A stretch of DNA of 64,000 bases from Leucocoprinus leucothites (Eukaryota; Basidiomycota; Agaricomycetes; Agaricales; Agaricaceae). Shown piece after piece: positions 26,301 to 35,861 of this stretch. The position numbers were made by a program, and so were the translations under genes. The number at the start of each line of letters is the position of its first letter. Position 1 is the first letter of the stretch. A model generated the notes under the pieces. It searched no databases. It saw only the letters and a list, made by a program, of their open reading frames with translations, and had not been told where the DNA came from. The stretch lies in contig JAACJO010000003.1 in the NCBI GenBank assembly GCA_013368445.1, forward strand, positions 1,054,001 to 1,118,000, in the 5' to 3' direction.

Positions 26301-26790
26301 ACGAACACGTCTCATGATGGCTCAAAGAAAGAACCAACCATGGACACCATTCAAAGTAGGAGACCGAGTTTGGTTAGATAACCGAAATCTCCCTTTACCC
26401 TATGCTTCTAAGAAGCTTAATCAAAGAAGAGAAGGTCCATTTACTATTATTAGAAAGACCTCTCCAGTCAACTACGAACTCAAACTACCACAAAAATGGA
26501 AGATTCACAACAAGTTCCACGCTTCACTTCTCATGCCAGTAACTGAGAATGACGTTTATGGTAAACACAACCCTAAACCACCACCTGTTCTAGTCTCAGG
26601 AGAAGAACAATACGAAGTCGAAGCAGTCCTAAACCATAGAACTCGCAGACTACGTTCTGGAACAAAAATAGAATACCTAATTCGTTGGAAAGGATATGGA
26701 CCAACTGAAGACTCATGGGAACCAGAGAAAAATCTTGAAAATTCAAAGGAAATAATTCAAGAGTATAAAACCCAACACAATCTCTCTTAA
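23374..26790 (+). CDS. pol: Pol of element B: protease, RT, RNase H, integrase, chromodomain
   Basis: About 1138 codons in the -1 frame of gag, with no ATG at its start. Numbering from 23380, the aspartic protease motif LLDSGAS is at residues 39-45. RT follows with YMDDILIHAKT near 377. RNase H follows (FEIECDASAFATGAVLL near 520; LADALSRR near 635). Integrase follows with an HHCC zinc region (HPGTAETFRKLS...CPICQQ) and D, D, E residues in SMDLITDLP, SDRDPRFAAKS and TERYNQEIE. A chromodomain closes it at about 1070-1125 (IEYLIRWKGYGPTEDSWEPE). The chromodomain places it among chromoviruses, where it guides integration to modified histones. No stop or frameshift was seen. The stop TAA (26788-26790) is 15 bp before the ORF3 ATG in the same frame. 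Confidence 0.93.
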   Translation, partial: KFLSTHEDQIDIIDLQSNKGLTVHVPILLHTTRAKHNLQALLDSGASGEFIDPQLVDTYNLPKFKMKKAIKIRNADGTQNLSGSCTHYTKLKIEVNNKTMTISPRIVKLGSNQLFLGITWLKRFNPDVDWQKLSLRWRDENSHTIKLTKAKTDSINQLYYEINVKSNTSQQLHNSATKPKRESDPVKAVPKKFHQFLKVFNKDESEKLPPRRPWDHKIETIPEFEPKRMPVYHLTPQERTELDKFISENLRKGYIRKSKSPMASSFFFVGKKGGDLRPCQDYRFLNKNTIKNAHPIPSISRIMDKLKGSNWFTKLDVRLGYNNVRIHEGHEWKAAFRTPNGLYEPTVMFFGMTNSPATFQSMMDHIFKDLTEKGGVIIYMDDILIHAKTKEQLERLTKQVLKILQQNELYLKTEKCEFEKQRLEYLGVIITPDSIEMDPIKLKGIQDWPVPKSVRNIRQFIGFCNFYRKFIHNFSAIAQPLNALLRKTTKFEWSSEAQKSFEKLKEQFLKQPILQIVDESKPFEIECDASAFATGAVLLQRDSNGDKHPVAYYSQTLNPAERNYHVSDQEFLAIIRALKEWRHYLEGSAHPIIIWSDHENLTRWREPQQLNRRQARWMLYMTRFHYSIKHLAGNKNTLADALSRRPDLVPDGKDNEDLVAIPSEKFINFLSEEIKEEIKNKQKKINPSERFTEDDGIYKYQGRHVIPEDAELKKRLLQRVHDHETSGHPGTAETFRKLSKLVYWPGMNTYVQNYVKGCPICQQYKINRHPVKPPMQPIKGPSSTRPFSQISMDLITDLPPDDGYDCILSIVDHGLTKGIILTPTKKTVNADGIAEILIDKVFSKYGTPNKIISDRDPRFAAKSMQKLYEKLNITPALSTAYHPQTDGTTERYNQEIEFYLAVYTSQNPTIWKRALPMIEFVHNTKPHSGRKHSPYELILGYNPQAFISDIETDTPSINEKSLFLEQVREAALEAHERTRLMMAQRKNQPWTPFKVGDRVWLDNRNLPLPYASKKLNQRREGPFTIIRKTSPVNYELKLPQKWKIHNKFHASLLMPVTENDVYGKHNPKPPPVLVSGEEQYEVEAVLNHRTRRLRSGTKIEYLIRWKGYGPTEDSWEPEKNLENSKEIIQEYKTQHNLS

Positions 26791-26805
26791 CATTCCCCAG
26801 CTTCA

Positions 26806-28155
26806 ATGACTACTTCAGAAGTCAGTGAACAACCAACAGTACCAGTCTTTGGAACTATTATTTGCGAATCGCCCTCACCTATTACCCCTCCTACTACACC
26901 GACCAACACCATCGACGATGCGAACAAGGTCGAAGAAAGTCCTGGTCTTGCCTCATCGCAAGAACAAGGCACCAAATCCCCTGCCGGAGATAGTGCAGGC
27001 GGAGACACTAGCGGTGAAAACTCTTCACCCTATAAAGAGAATGCCACCCTACGACGAGCATTTCTTCGAGAACAGACAGCCGTTGACTTTCTGTCCGCCT
27101 ACGGCAGCAATCCTAGACTCACTTCATATGTCTACAACATCGGGAATCGGATTGATGCTCTCGCTTCTGCAAGAAGTGAATACAAGCGTCTCCAGGAAGA
27201 AATGGACTTCCATCTTAGTAACCTGGCACGCCATATCCCTAGGGGTCCCTATACTCAGAACATCGTCCGACGCATCCAACGCACCGACCCGGACGGAGAT
27301 TACTTCGCTACGCTCAAGCGTCAACAAGCTCCAGAGCGACGTGCACAGGATTCTGAGCGCGCCTCAGCTGATGACGAAGGAAAAACTTCCCCACCTAGCG
27401 TCAAACCTCAACAACGTCATGATGTGGCTACACACAATGCCATATTACCGAATACACCCCCTCCAACGCCTACTAACGAGCCTCCTCGAAATACCAATCG
27501 AGACGCGACTCGCCCTGGACGTACTAGTCGAACCTGCGACATATGTCACGGAATGGGTCATATCAAGACGCTTTGCCCGGGATATCATTGCACCTGGTGC
27601 GACACTTTCGCCCCTGGCCATTTCACCAAGTATTGTTCCCGAAATCCTTATAAAGGAATTGCTCGACGGGATCTACCCCCAGTCGCCCTGGCAGCACTTT
27701 CGATTACCGAAGGAGTCGATGCCGCCAAGGCTCTTGCTCTGCAGTCCATCTCCGGATCTGCCAGAATACAGCCCCGACAGTCCGGTGTACCAACCGGCAA
27801 TCACGGCGCCCCCGTCACCGATGCCGTCGGACTTCGATCCGAACGACATAATCCAACATCCACGGCCGTTAACACCACCTCCCTCGGCCCAACCTACAAC
27901 CCTACTTTTACGCCGCGACGAGGTCGTAAACCCGCACCACGAGGAAGACAATATGGTCGTCTCCAGACCTCAGTCCGTTCCTCCCATCCAAACCATCGAG
28001 GACGCAGTCCGAACGGACGTCCCCATCACGGTCGAACTTCTCGCATCTATGAAGGAGAACGCCCCCTTACACCCCCATACGAAGATGGCAATTACGAATC
28101 TCATTACGATGATGAGGCCAACTTCAACATAGACGGTGAAGGTAATTTACCTTAG
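26806..28155 (+). CDS. ORF3 of element B: double zinc-knuckle protein of unknown role
   Basis: 449 aa, starting 15 bp after and in frame with pol. Residues 1-75 look disordered (Thr/Pro/Glu). About 76-180 look helical (RRAFLREQTAVDFLSAY, EYKRLQEEMDFHLSNLARHI). A CCHC knuckle CDICHGMGHIKTLC (about 245-258) is followed after four residues by CTWCDTFAPGHFTKYC (CX2CX6HX4C). Then come an Arg-rich region (TPRRGRKPAPRGRQYG) and an acidic end (YEDGNYESHYDDEANF). Family A has the same arrangement. The knuckles suggest RNA or DNA binding. I do not recognise the protein; it does not look like an envelope protein, having no signal peptide or membrane segment. Expression could be by reinitiation or stop readthrough after pol. 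Confidence 0.75.
   Translation: MTTSEVSEQPTVPVFGTIICESPSPITPPTTPTNTIDDANKVEESPGLASSQEQGTKSPAGDSAGGDTSGENSSPYKENATLRRAFLREQTAVDFLSAYGSNPRLTSYVYNIGNRIDALASARSEYKRLQEEMDFHLSNLARHIPRGPYTQNIVRRIQRTDPDGDYFATLKRQQAPERRAQDSERASADDEGKTSPPSVKPQQRHDVATHNAILPNTPPPTPTNEPPRNTNRDATRPGRTSRTCDICHGMGHIKTLCPGYHCTWCDTFAPGHFTKYCSRNPYKGIARRDLPPVALAALSITEGVDAAKALALQSISGSARIQPRQSGVPTGNHGAPVTDAVGLRSERHNPTSTAVNTTSLGPTYNPTFTPRRGRKPAPRGRQYGRLQTSVRSSHPNHRGRSPNGRPHHGRTSRIYEGERPLTPPYEDGNYESHYDDEANFNIDGEGNLP
26825..28132 (+). CDS. Second open frame over ORF3 of element B (possible overprinted ORF4)
   Basis: 435 codons from an ATG at 26825 in the +1 frame of ORF3, ending 73 bp before the 3' LTR. Parts read like real protein, not like a shadow: TEITSLRSSVNKLQSDVHRI (heptad-like), LPEYSPDSPVYQPAITAP and VPITVELLASMKENAPLHPH. 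The +1 relation to ORF3 is the same in family A. It may still be a by-product of a T-poor sequence with few stops. Codon-level comparison between elements would decide. Confidence 0.4.
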   Translation: MNNQQYQSLELLFANRPHLLPLLLHRPTPSTMRTRSKKVLVLPHRKNKAPNPLPEIVQAETLAVKTLHPIKRMPPYDEHFFENRQPLTFCPPTAAILDSLHMSTTSGIGLMLSLLQEVNTSVSRKKWTSILVTWHAISLGVPILRTSSDASNAPTRTEITSLRSSVNKLQSDVHRILSAPQLMTKEKLPHLASNLNNVMMWLHTMPYYRIHPLQRLLTSLLEIPIETRLALDVLVEPATYVTEWVISRRFARDIIAPGATLSPLAISPSIVPEILIKELLDGIYPQSPWQHFRLPKESMPPRLLLCSPSPDLPEYSPDSPVYQPAITAPPSPMPSDFDPNDIIQHPRPLTPPPSAQPTTLLLRRDEVVNPHHEEDNMVVSRPQSVPPIQTIEDAVRTDVPITVELLASMKENAPLHPHTKMAITNLITMMRPTST

Positions 28156-28192
28156 TGACTTAGATAGTTACTAAGATGTGGACATCTTAGCT

Positions 28193-28202
28193 AGGAAAGG
28201 GA
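28193..28202 (+). other. Polypurine tract of element B
   Basis: AGGAAAGGGA followed by TAA and then the 3' LTR at 28206. Family A has the very similar AAAAGGGATAA before its 3' LTR, so plus-strand priming sites are alike in both families. Confidence 0.75.
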
Positions 28203-28205
28203 TAA

Positions 28206-28869
28206 TGTTATGTATATTGATTATATCTAGCATTTGTTCCATCTATAACACGAAGTCGATATTAGCTTTACTTAAGTAATATCGCAATTATGTTTTCTTC
28301 TTATTTGTTCTTGTATTTTCTCGTTTGTTTTGACTCGTTTACTTTGTCTGATTATGACTCGTTATGACTTGTTTGGTTTTGTTTGTTGTTTGATGACATG
28401 TGATTGTTAAATATAGCGGCGCTATATTTGGACTTATCTTGTGATCGGTCAGATGATCAAAGAAGAACTTCTTTAGAAGAACTTCTAAAGCTTCTTTGAC
28501 AGATCGCGTCTTATATAGTTTAATTAGCGTTAAGGAAGCTGTACGCTTCTCTTCTTTCATTAGAAGCCCTTAGCCCTAGTTAATAATAGATACCGACTTG
28601 TATCGTATATAAGTCGTCGACATCTACCAAGGAGAAACATCGTTTCTACTTGGTTAGGTGGAGACTCAATACGAGCCTTTATCTATACAAAGTCGAATTG
28701 AACTTAAGCTCTAAGATCTCAATTACTAAAGTCTTAAACTCTATAATCGCCGTATTATAACTCTGACTTAGTAAACGACTTTGTCGCTTACCGAGAAGGA
28801 GTCCCCTTTGATAAGATCAACTCGATACTTATCGCGCCAGCTTAGGACCGGGCCGGCGTCACTATAACA
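28206..28869 (+). repeat. 3' LTR of element B
   Basis: 664 bp, read as identical to 19936-20599 in the stretches compared. It is followed by the TSD GTTGA at 28870-28874 and then A2 integrase sequence. Confidence 0.95.
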
Positions 28870-28874
28870 GTTGA

Positions 28875-31444
28875 AGAGAGCGTGGTCCTTTAATGGGTTG
28901 GAGTGGGGGCTTGAAAGGCCGTCTGTTGATCTTGTGTTGTTGACAGATGGGGCATCCTTTCACGTAGTTCTTGACAAAAGCTCTCATTCCAGGCCATGTA
29001 ACGTATTCTTCTAGTTTGCGTATGGTTTCGGTTGTACCAGGGTGTCCTGCTGCTGGGGCATCGTGTACTCGTTGGAGTAAACACTTCTTGAATGTGTTGT
29101 TGGCGGGGAGCGTGAAACGTCCTTTTTCGTCGATGTGAGGTGAGCCATCGGGTTTCGTTGGGAGTGATTCTTCGATTTCTGGATTGAGGATATCAACGTC
29201 CATTGCTGGAAAAGATGATGTATCAAACATATGGGCAGGAATGGCCGCTTGCGGTTTTTCTTCTTCCTCTGTGACGTGGTCAGGTCGGTGTGAGAGTGCA
29301 TCAGCCGCGACATTTTTGATGCCAGCAATATGGCGGATCTTGACTTTATGGGCACTAATGAGGGCAGACCATCGAATTGTCCGTCGGGATAACTTTGATA
29401 GTTTAGCCCAATGGATGATGTTGTCATGATCTGTCCATATGACGGTTTCGTGTGGTGAGCCATCAATGTAGTGTCGCCATTCTTGCAGTGCGCGGATGAT
29501 TGCTAGGAATTCTTGTTCGGAAGTGTGGTAACGTTTTTTGGTAGGGGAAAATCCTTTTGAGTGGAAGAAACATGGGTGCATGATACCATTCGAATCTTTT
29601 TGAAGTAAAACTGCGCCTGATGCGTGATTTGAGGCGTCGGTTTGTATTTCAAAGGGTTTGGTCAGGTCAGGGGTTATAAGAACGGGTTCTTGTAGAAATT
29701 TCTTTTTGAGAGTGTTGAAAGATGATTGAGCTTCTGAATTCCATTGAAATGGTTGATTTTTGCGAAGGAGGGCATTGAGAGGGGCTGCGTAGTGGGCATA
29801 ATTTCGTATGAATTTTCGGTAGAAGTTGCAAAAACCAATGAATTTGCAAATATCTCGTGGGTTTTTGGGTATTGGCCAATCTGCTATTCCTTTGAGTTTT
29901 ATTGGGTCCATGTGTACTTCGTCTGGTGAAATTATGAATCCTAGGTATGCCAATTTTTCTTTTTCGAAATCACATTTCTCTGCTTTGAGATAGAGATCGT
30001 GTTTTCGGAAAATATCAAATACTTGGCAGGTGATTTCTCGTAGTTCCTGTTTTGTTTTTGCGTGAATCAACACATCGTCCATATATACAATAACCTTATT
30101 TTGATGAATGAGAGGAGCGAGGATGGTGTCCATCATGTTTTGGAATGTCGCTGGGCTATTGCACATTCCAAAGAACATAACGGTGGGTTCGAATAACCCT
30201 TTATGTGTACGGAAAGCTCCTTTCCATTGATCTCCTTCGAAAATGCGAATGTTGTTGTATCCAAGTCGTACGTCAAGTGCTGTGAAATATTTTGATCCTT
30301 GAAGTCGGTCGAGTATTGATTGGATACTAGGGATTGGATAGGCATTTTTGATGGTGTGTTCATTGAGGTATTGATAGTCTTGACATGGTCTCAAAGATCT
30401 GTTTTTCTTGGATACAAAGAAGAAAGGAGAAGCCATTGGTGACTTCAATGGTCGAATGTATCCCTTTCGTAGATTTTCTTCTAAGAATTTGTCGAGTTTA
30501 AGGGTCTCTCCATACGATAACTTGTATGAGGGAAAAGCTTTGGGTTGAAAAGATGGTTTCATCTCGATTTTATGGTCATAGGTTCGAGATGGTGGGAATC
30601 GTTCGCTTTTCTTTTCGCTGAAGAGGTCGAGGAATTCGTGAAGATAGTTGGGTACAATTTTTGTGGGATCGGTTTCTTTCTTTTCTCCATGTTGTTGGGC
30701 GAATGTCTGAGAGTGTGATGTTTTGGCATTGAATTCGATGAAGTCTTTGTCTGACAGGTTGAATTCATCCAGTCCGATTGTGTTGGGAAATGCTGAATCT
30801 AGTAAGGTAGTGAATTCTTGGTTTTCAAGGTAGGATCGCCAAGAAAGGGTTTTCTTGGTCCAGTCTACATCGGGGTTGTGTTTTGCAAACCATGGGATTC
30901 CATAGATTATTCGTGGTCATCCTAGGTTTGCGATGATCACATTGGTTTTGATTCGTTTTCCGTAAACAGTAGTTTCGATTACTACATAATCGGTGATGGA
31001 TGTGTTTTCTACAACTGATCCGTCTCCATTCCTGATGGCGAGTGGTTTTGGAAGTTTTCTTCTCGGAAGTTTCCATTCGTTTGTGAGATCTTGGTCGATA
31101 AGATCAGTTCCTGCTCCTGAATCAAGGAGTGCTAAAGTATCCATGGTTCTCTTGGGTAGGTGCACTTTGAGGGGAAGATAAAGAGTGTTGGATTGCATGG
31201 GGGTAAGGGAAACTTCATTTAAATAAGAGAGTCCGGTCGGGGGCTTTGGTCTGGGGTAACTATCATTCTGTAGTCCATTCGAAAAATAAATAGGTCTGTT
31301 TGAATCTGGGGTTGATGATCGAGAGGATAAATAAGAGGGTGTGCACTGTCTGGTAGAGGGTTTTGACGAATTAGACGTGGATGCTAATCGTCTGAGACAA
31401 AATCCTGGATTTCTCGATGGACAAATCCGGGTTGATCTGCATGC
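28875..31444 (-). pseudogene. Proximal pol of A2: protease, RT, RNase H, start of integrase
   Basis: The frame opens at 31444 and overlaps the end of gag by 61 nt in the -1 direction, though no standard slippery heptamer was seen. The protease motif LALLDSGAGTD is at about 31115-31145. A TGA at 30917-30919 follows IANLG, and A1 has a TGA at the same place. From 30562 on, RT (YMDDVLIHAKT), RNase H (IQTDASNHASGAVLLQ), ADALSHRPD and the integrase HHCC region (CPICQQHK) are open until element B cuts the gene. The rest is at 18856-19930. Confidence 0.87.
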
Positions 31445-33192
31445 TCATTGTAGACGTTTACAACTTCTTCATCGTCGGGGATGCTTTGGACGATTTCGTT
31501 AAGTTGCATGCTTTGGAAGTGTCTCTGGTTCTTCTTGTCATTATCGCGTGGTTTCCTAGGCAATACGGGTCGCTTATGTTTGGCATTCTTGGACTGGGAG
31601 TTTCGTGGGATTTTTGAAAGGCGTGCTTTACGTTTGGGACAGTCTCGAGCAAAGTGTCCTGTTTGCTCACATTCGAAACACGTTCCTTTTCTGAGGTTTT
31701 CCTTTTGACGGGAAGAAAGGATCGTATCGAACGCTTGTAAGATTGACTGCTTAACATTTTCTTGATGATCTTCATCGTCGTCTTTGCTTTCATCAGACGA
31801 TGAATCATTGTTTTGTTGGTAGCCTTGAGAAATTGCGAAGTTCTGAAGTAATGCTTCCATAGCATCGACGTCCATCGCATTCGGGTCTCTATTAGGTTGG
31901 GGCGGGATGTAGCCTTGACTCTGGTAATGATTACGCCTTTTCGGTTTTGCCATCTTTCTTCAGGAGTATATCTGGGGGTGTCTTCGATAATAGTCTGCCT
32001 CCATTCTTTCAGTTTCTTCCGCCGCACGTGCCGCCGTGAACCATTCCTCCAAGTTGTTTCCTGGATGTTTTGAAATAGCTCGGATTGCAATGCTTGGGTC
32101 AAGACCTTCTCGGAATTGATGGATGAGTTGTTGGGTTTCTCTGACTCCGGCTCGGTTAGCCAGGATTCTGAACTCCATGATATAGGTTTCGACAGGTCTT
32201 TGCAATTGTTTAAGTGTGAGCCACTTTCTGAGGAAGCTTTCGCTTTCGTTGAAGGGTAAGAACGATTGATCCAGGGCTTGCCAAAATGCTTCGGTGGAAC
32301 CGAAGGTAGGTACTCCATTTTGCATGTGATGGGTAAGGAAATCTCTTCGCCAGAAACTTGCTCCTTCTCCCATGTTGTAGAGTGCACAGATGATGATGTC
32401 GTGATCGGATGGGAGTTGATCACGGTTTGCCAAGAAGTAGAGCGAAAGTTGCTCTTTCCATCTTTGGTAATCCTGAGCGGTGCCATTGAACTCTTTGGGT
32501 AGGTCGTATTTAATTCCTCTGTAGTTGTTTTGTGGATTGTGTTGTTGTGGTTGTCCAAAGAATCCTCCTCCACCTCCTCCTCCGCCTCCTCCTCCATCTG
32601 GATTTCCAGGCGGTCCTTTCCCTTTGGAACTTTGCATTGGTTGATAGACATTGTATTCTGGGTTGTTTGCCCTATATCCAAATGTATTTGCTGCCAAGGT
32701 TTTGGATCCTCTATAGGGTTCGTTGGATTCCATTGGTGATCCTTCTCTTTGTGATCTGTAAGAGATTTCGGATTCTGATTGTGAATGGGCGGTAACGGTG
32801 GAAGATCCTTGTGAAGGCATTTCTTGGGTTTCAATTGGTCTGGTTTGGATTGTAGGGGGTTCTGTTTGGTGGAAGTTTTCAAGTCTAGCAAAGGTTTCGT
32901 TGAGATTGGCTGTGTGTTCTTCTTCATAGTGTCTGCTTCTTTGTCTTTGGATGGCTGGGAGTAAAGATGGTTTTGTTGGAGGGGTTGGAAGGTTGGGGAG
33001 TTGTTGTGAGAAAAGAGTGTTTTGAGACTCTCGGGATTCGATTGGGGAGTTGTTTTGAGATTCTCGGGGTTCGGTTGGTTGTTCGGGTTCACTTTCTGGT
33101 TGGAAATGACTTCGGAATTGTTTAGAGAGGCGCACTGCGAGGTGTGGGGGGTTTGCTCTTCTATGATTGTTGGAAGATGAGCTATCGGACAT
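31384..33192 (-). pseudogene. gag of A2 with one TGA before the zinc knuckle
   Basis: The ATG at 33192 (MSDSSSSNNHRR) opens a 410-codon frame with a Gln/Pro/Ser-rich start, a Gly run (about residues 206-217) and the Retrotrans_gag core (YQRWKEQLSLYFLANRDQ, FWRRDFLTHHMQNG). A TGA at 31960-31962, where A1 has AGA, splits it from the same-frame second part carrying CFECEQTGHFARDC and an acidic stretch. One CGA to TGA change explains the break, so the gene was probably whole when inserted. Confidence 0.85.
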
Positions 33193-33485
33193 TCACAAAC
33201 AACAATTGATGGGTGTCGTTCGAGTATTAATTCGATTATACGTTGTTGTGTATCAGGGGTGATATTAGTTCTAAAAATAGAATCGATAGAATTAGATGAA
33301 TTTGGATTTTCGTCAGATTCGTAATCTGAGTAGTTTTCTGTTTGATCGTTGATCTCGCTGATCCACGATGGTGATTCAGGTTCTTCGGATGACGTTAGTC
33401 TACTAGTCGGACTCTCGTGGTCGGACTCTTCTGATTGGCTGCCTTCGTAGTTTGTATGCAAGGAATCAGGTTGGCTCTTTGGCAT
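33190..33485 (-). CDS. ORF0 of A2: small acidic protein before gag
   Basis: From the ATG at 33485 (MPKSQPDSLHTNYEGSQSEE), about 97 codons rich in Ser, Glu and Asp up to the region that overlaps the gag ATG in another frame. A1 has the same layout and a similar N-terminal sequence, so the frame change is not a private mutation. The open frame continues on to 31458 across gag, but that part is probably a shadow. The role is unknown; it could be an upstream ORF or a Gag N-terminus joined by frameshift. Confidence 0.5.
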
Positions 33486-33722
33486 GCGCCAGGGGTGATG
33501 TATAACTCTCGGGCGTGATTCCTAATCAGAGGCTTGCCAGTTATAGATCAGTTCAGTGTTCTTCTTGGGTGTAGTGCGAAGCAATACTAGCCCAAGGATT
33601 TCTTCAAGTGTAGCGCGAAGCAATACTAGCTCATAAGAGATGTCGGATGGCACAGCAACTAGGCAATGAGAACCAAACGTGACGGGTTTGTTGTGGGATA
33701 CTACTGGAATCGGCACAGTAGG

Positions 33723-33734
33723 AAGTTTAATCTT
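33723..33734 (-). promoter_or_regulatory. Self-priming primer binding site of A2
   Basis: On the minus strand AAGATTAAACTT, two bases after the 5' LTR, pairs exactly with AAGTTTAATCTT inside the LTR (33988-33999 on + as AAGATTAAACTT). The same arrangement as in A1 and B. Confidence 0.8.
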
Positions 33735-33736
33735 AT

Positions 33737-34433
33737 TGTTAAGATTTACAGTCAGAGCGCCTAGTAACGTCACATGTCACAACACGTGATTGGGTTATGT
33801 AAGACAGCGGCTAACTGGTCTTTAACCTACTTCAATTAATAAGCTTGAGTATTCTCGAAAGCTCAGTAAGAGAAGGCCAAGAAGACTTGAGGTAAGTCTA
33901 AGGTAGCGCGAGGTTCGAGACAACAACAATGATACAAGTGAATTCAAGGCAGGGCAAGTAAACACAAGTAGTCCGGGAAACAAAGGAAAGATTAAACTTG
34001 CGTTTAATCTTCCAAATACAAGTCCTTAAATACTAACTAGACAAAATGATATCAAACTATGAAACTACAACTACAAGTCCGAAAATCACTATCACGATTC
34101 TGATAAATACGTATCTGTCCGCCGATGTAACAGCTATCATAGTTAGATATCTAATAGTTCAAATCCAAACGCGATGTCCATGAAACCATCATTGTCTGTT
34201 AATCAGTCCTGTTAGTCCATGACAATCAAACAGCGAAACCGTTCCTCCTGATCCTCTTGATAACGTCCGTCCAATTATATTCGTCCCAATCGACATCGAA
34301 TCGTTCTTCTTCCACATCAAACTTTCCAACGTATTCTTCCCAATCTAGAACTGCAGTCTCGGTCCTGGTGGCTGTGTCGGTGTCTAGGATGATTAAGTCA
34401 CAATGAGCGTCAATCAGGTCGACGTTTATAACA
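33737..34433 (-). repeat. 5' LTR of element A2
   Basis: 697 bp, reverse complement of the A LTR, with the U3 frame still open on the minus strand. It is followed by TSD CGGAC (34434-34438). Confidence 0.93.
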
Positions 34434-34672
34434 CGGACTACTTGTGTTTACTTGCCCCACCTTGAATTCACTTGTATCATTGTTGCTGTCTCAAACCTCG
34501 CACTACCTTTGACTTACCTTAAGTTATCTTGGCCTTCTCTTACTGAGCTTTCAAGAATACTCAAGCTTATTAATTGAAGTAGGTTAAAGACCAGTTAGCC
34601 ACTGTCTTATGTAACCCAATCACATGTTGTGACATGTGACATTACTAGGTGCTCTGACTGTAAATCTTAACA
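34434..34672 (+). repeat. 3' LTR of A1, third piece
   Basis: After the CGGAC duplication the A1 LTR resumes (TACTTGTGTTTACTTGCC) and ends AAATCTTAACA at 34672, then the A1 TSD GATGA. Confidence 0.92.
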
Positions 34673-34677
34673 GATGA

Positions 34678-35861
34678 ACTGTACAGTCCCTAACTAGTCT
34701 ATACACAGGCATTCACACCCCTTTGTCACCCATCATGTCTGCTCCCTCCCTCATCTCCCTTGTCATGCTCCTGCCCTCCCCATGTTGAAAGTGAACTTAT
34801 TTTTGTCCTGCCCACCACACCCAGTAGTGTTTTGGGAGCTTCGGCCCCTCTCAAATGCTCAGGTCTTGTCAGGGTTTGTGCCCCTCTGGGCTGAAAAGAC
34901 TCTCAGTGGCACTACCCACCCTGTGCCCATGTCTTTTCAAGACATCTGCTTGGGCTCAGCCCTGATGGGCCTCCACACATCGCACTATCACCTTATCCTC
35001 TTAGTGATAGTGTTTCTCTATTCTATACCACAGTCTATTTCCAGTATACTGTTCAGGCATAGCAATGTCATATTGGGTCTATGGGACTTCTGGTCCCCCT
35101 TCCTGAAGGTGAGACATAGTTGGACTTTATGTGGACAACTGCAGAAACTTTGGTTGCTTGATCATCTGTTTTTGTGTGGTGTTGTGATGGAGTGGTGGTC
35201 ATCTCTGAGAGAGTTGTATTATTGGTCAATCAAAGGGTGAGGTGGTTGTGACCAATTCCAGGATGAAGTTGACTTGTTGAAGAGCTTACCTGCACTGGAG
35301 AAGTTCGGGGTTATTATGCACTCTCCTTCGCTGTCTGTCTTTTGACAGCTAGTGCAGATTGGTGATGCTCAGTTTAGGGTTGTCGCTTGGGGGAATTGAA
35401 GAGAAGTAGTGGAATGGGTCACTCAGAGGATGTAGTGGGTGAGAGTGTTTTCTGTGTCAGGAGGGTTTTTCTCGTTCGAGTATGATACAATGCAATTTGC
35501 TGTTCTTATTTTCGGGCCCGTATCATCTATGTCATATTACCCTCCCTCGGTGTTCAACCAAGGTAGTATTCCCTACCGCTTTGGACTGGAAGCATAAGTT
35601 ACCATCTTCCAGTTCATTCTTCCGCTATAGCTTATGACCCAACCAGATATTCCGGGATTGGCAGGAATGCGAACTTTATGCTCAAAGATGAGACTACGGG
35701 TAACGGTTACAAAATGCGAGAATGAAGTCCGTCATGGCATATCATTCTGTACTGATGTATTGATGGTGCAGGCGCCCACTTGGGAACCAATTACATGCAA
35801 ACATACCCTTCCCAAGAACCGCCATCATCATCATCTTCATCATCATCATCCTTATAAAGCT
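34678..35861. other. Intergenic region left of NACHT1
   Basis: No supported gene. A 152-codon + strand ORF at 34782-35240 is rich in Leu, Trp and Ser, has no recognisable motif and sits in T-rich sequence; I do not call it. A CAT/CATCAT repeat lies at 35820-35851, just before the NACHT1 start. Confidence 0.55.

Larger units (their letters stand above)
19936..28869 (+). mobile_element. Element B: apparently intact Ty3/gypsy chromovirus
   Basis: It is 8934 bp with LTRs 19936-20599 and 28206-28869 (664 bp each, no difference noticed by eye). TSD GTTGA lies at 19931-19935 and 28870-28874. Order inside is primer binding site, AUG-free leader, gag (22187-23383), pol in the -1 frame (to 26790), ORF3 (26806-28155), polypurine tract and 3' LTR. 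It is inserted in the integrase of A2, and the uninterrupted A1 sequence at 12330-12370 shows the empty site. Matching LTRs and open frames suggest a recent, possibly still active copy. Confidence 0.95.
16701..34433 (-). mobile_element. Element A2: Ty3/gypsy chromovirus nested in A1
   Basis: Its 5' LTR is 33737-34433 and its 3' LTR 16701-17397, both 697 bp, with TSD CGGAC. Read on the minus strand it carries ORF0, gag, pol and ORF3/ORF4, like A1 but with far fewer stops. It is split by element B at 19936-28869. Before that insertion the only stops seen in gag and pol are single TGA codons at CGA-type positions, plus a TAA and a 20-bp duplication in the distal pol. Confidence 0.94.

Noticed and set aside
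31458..33190. Continuation of the ORF0 frame across gag of A2 (675 codons in total)
   Set aside because: Overlaps the gag frame with known motifs; composition explains the lack of stops. Only the first ~97 codons (ORF0), shared with A1, are listed. Dual coding cannot be ruled out.
34782..35240. 152-codon ORF on the + strand
   Set aside because: Leu/Trp-rich translation from T-rich sequence, no motif, no paralogue in the window.
35820..35851. CATCATCAT run as a functional repeat
   Set aside because: Simple sequence; nothing links it to a role beyond lying near the NACHT1 start.
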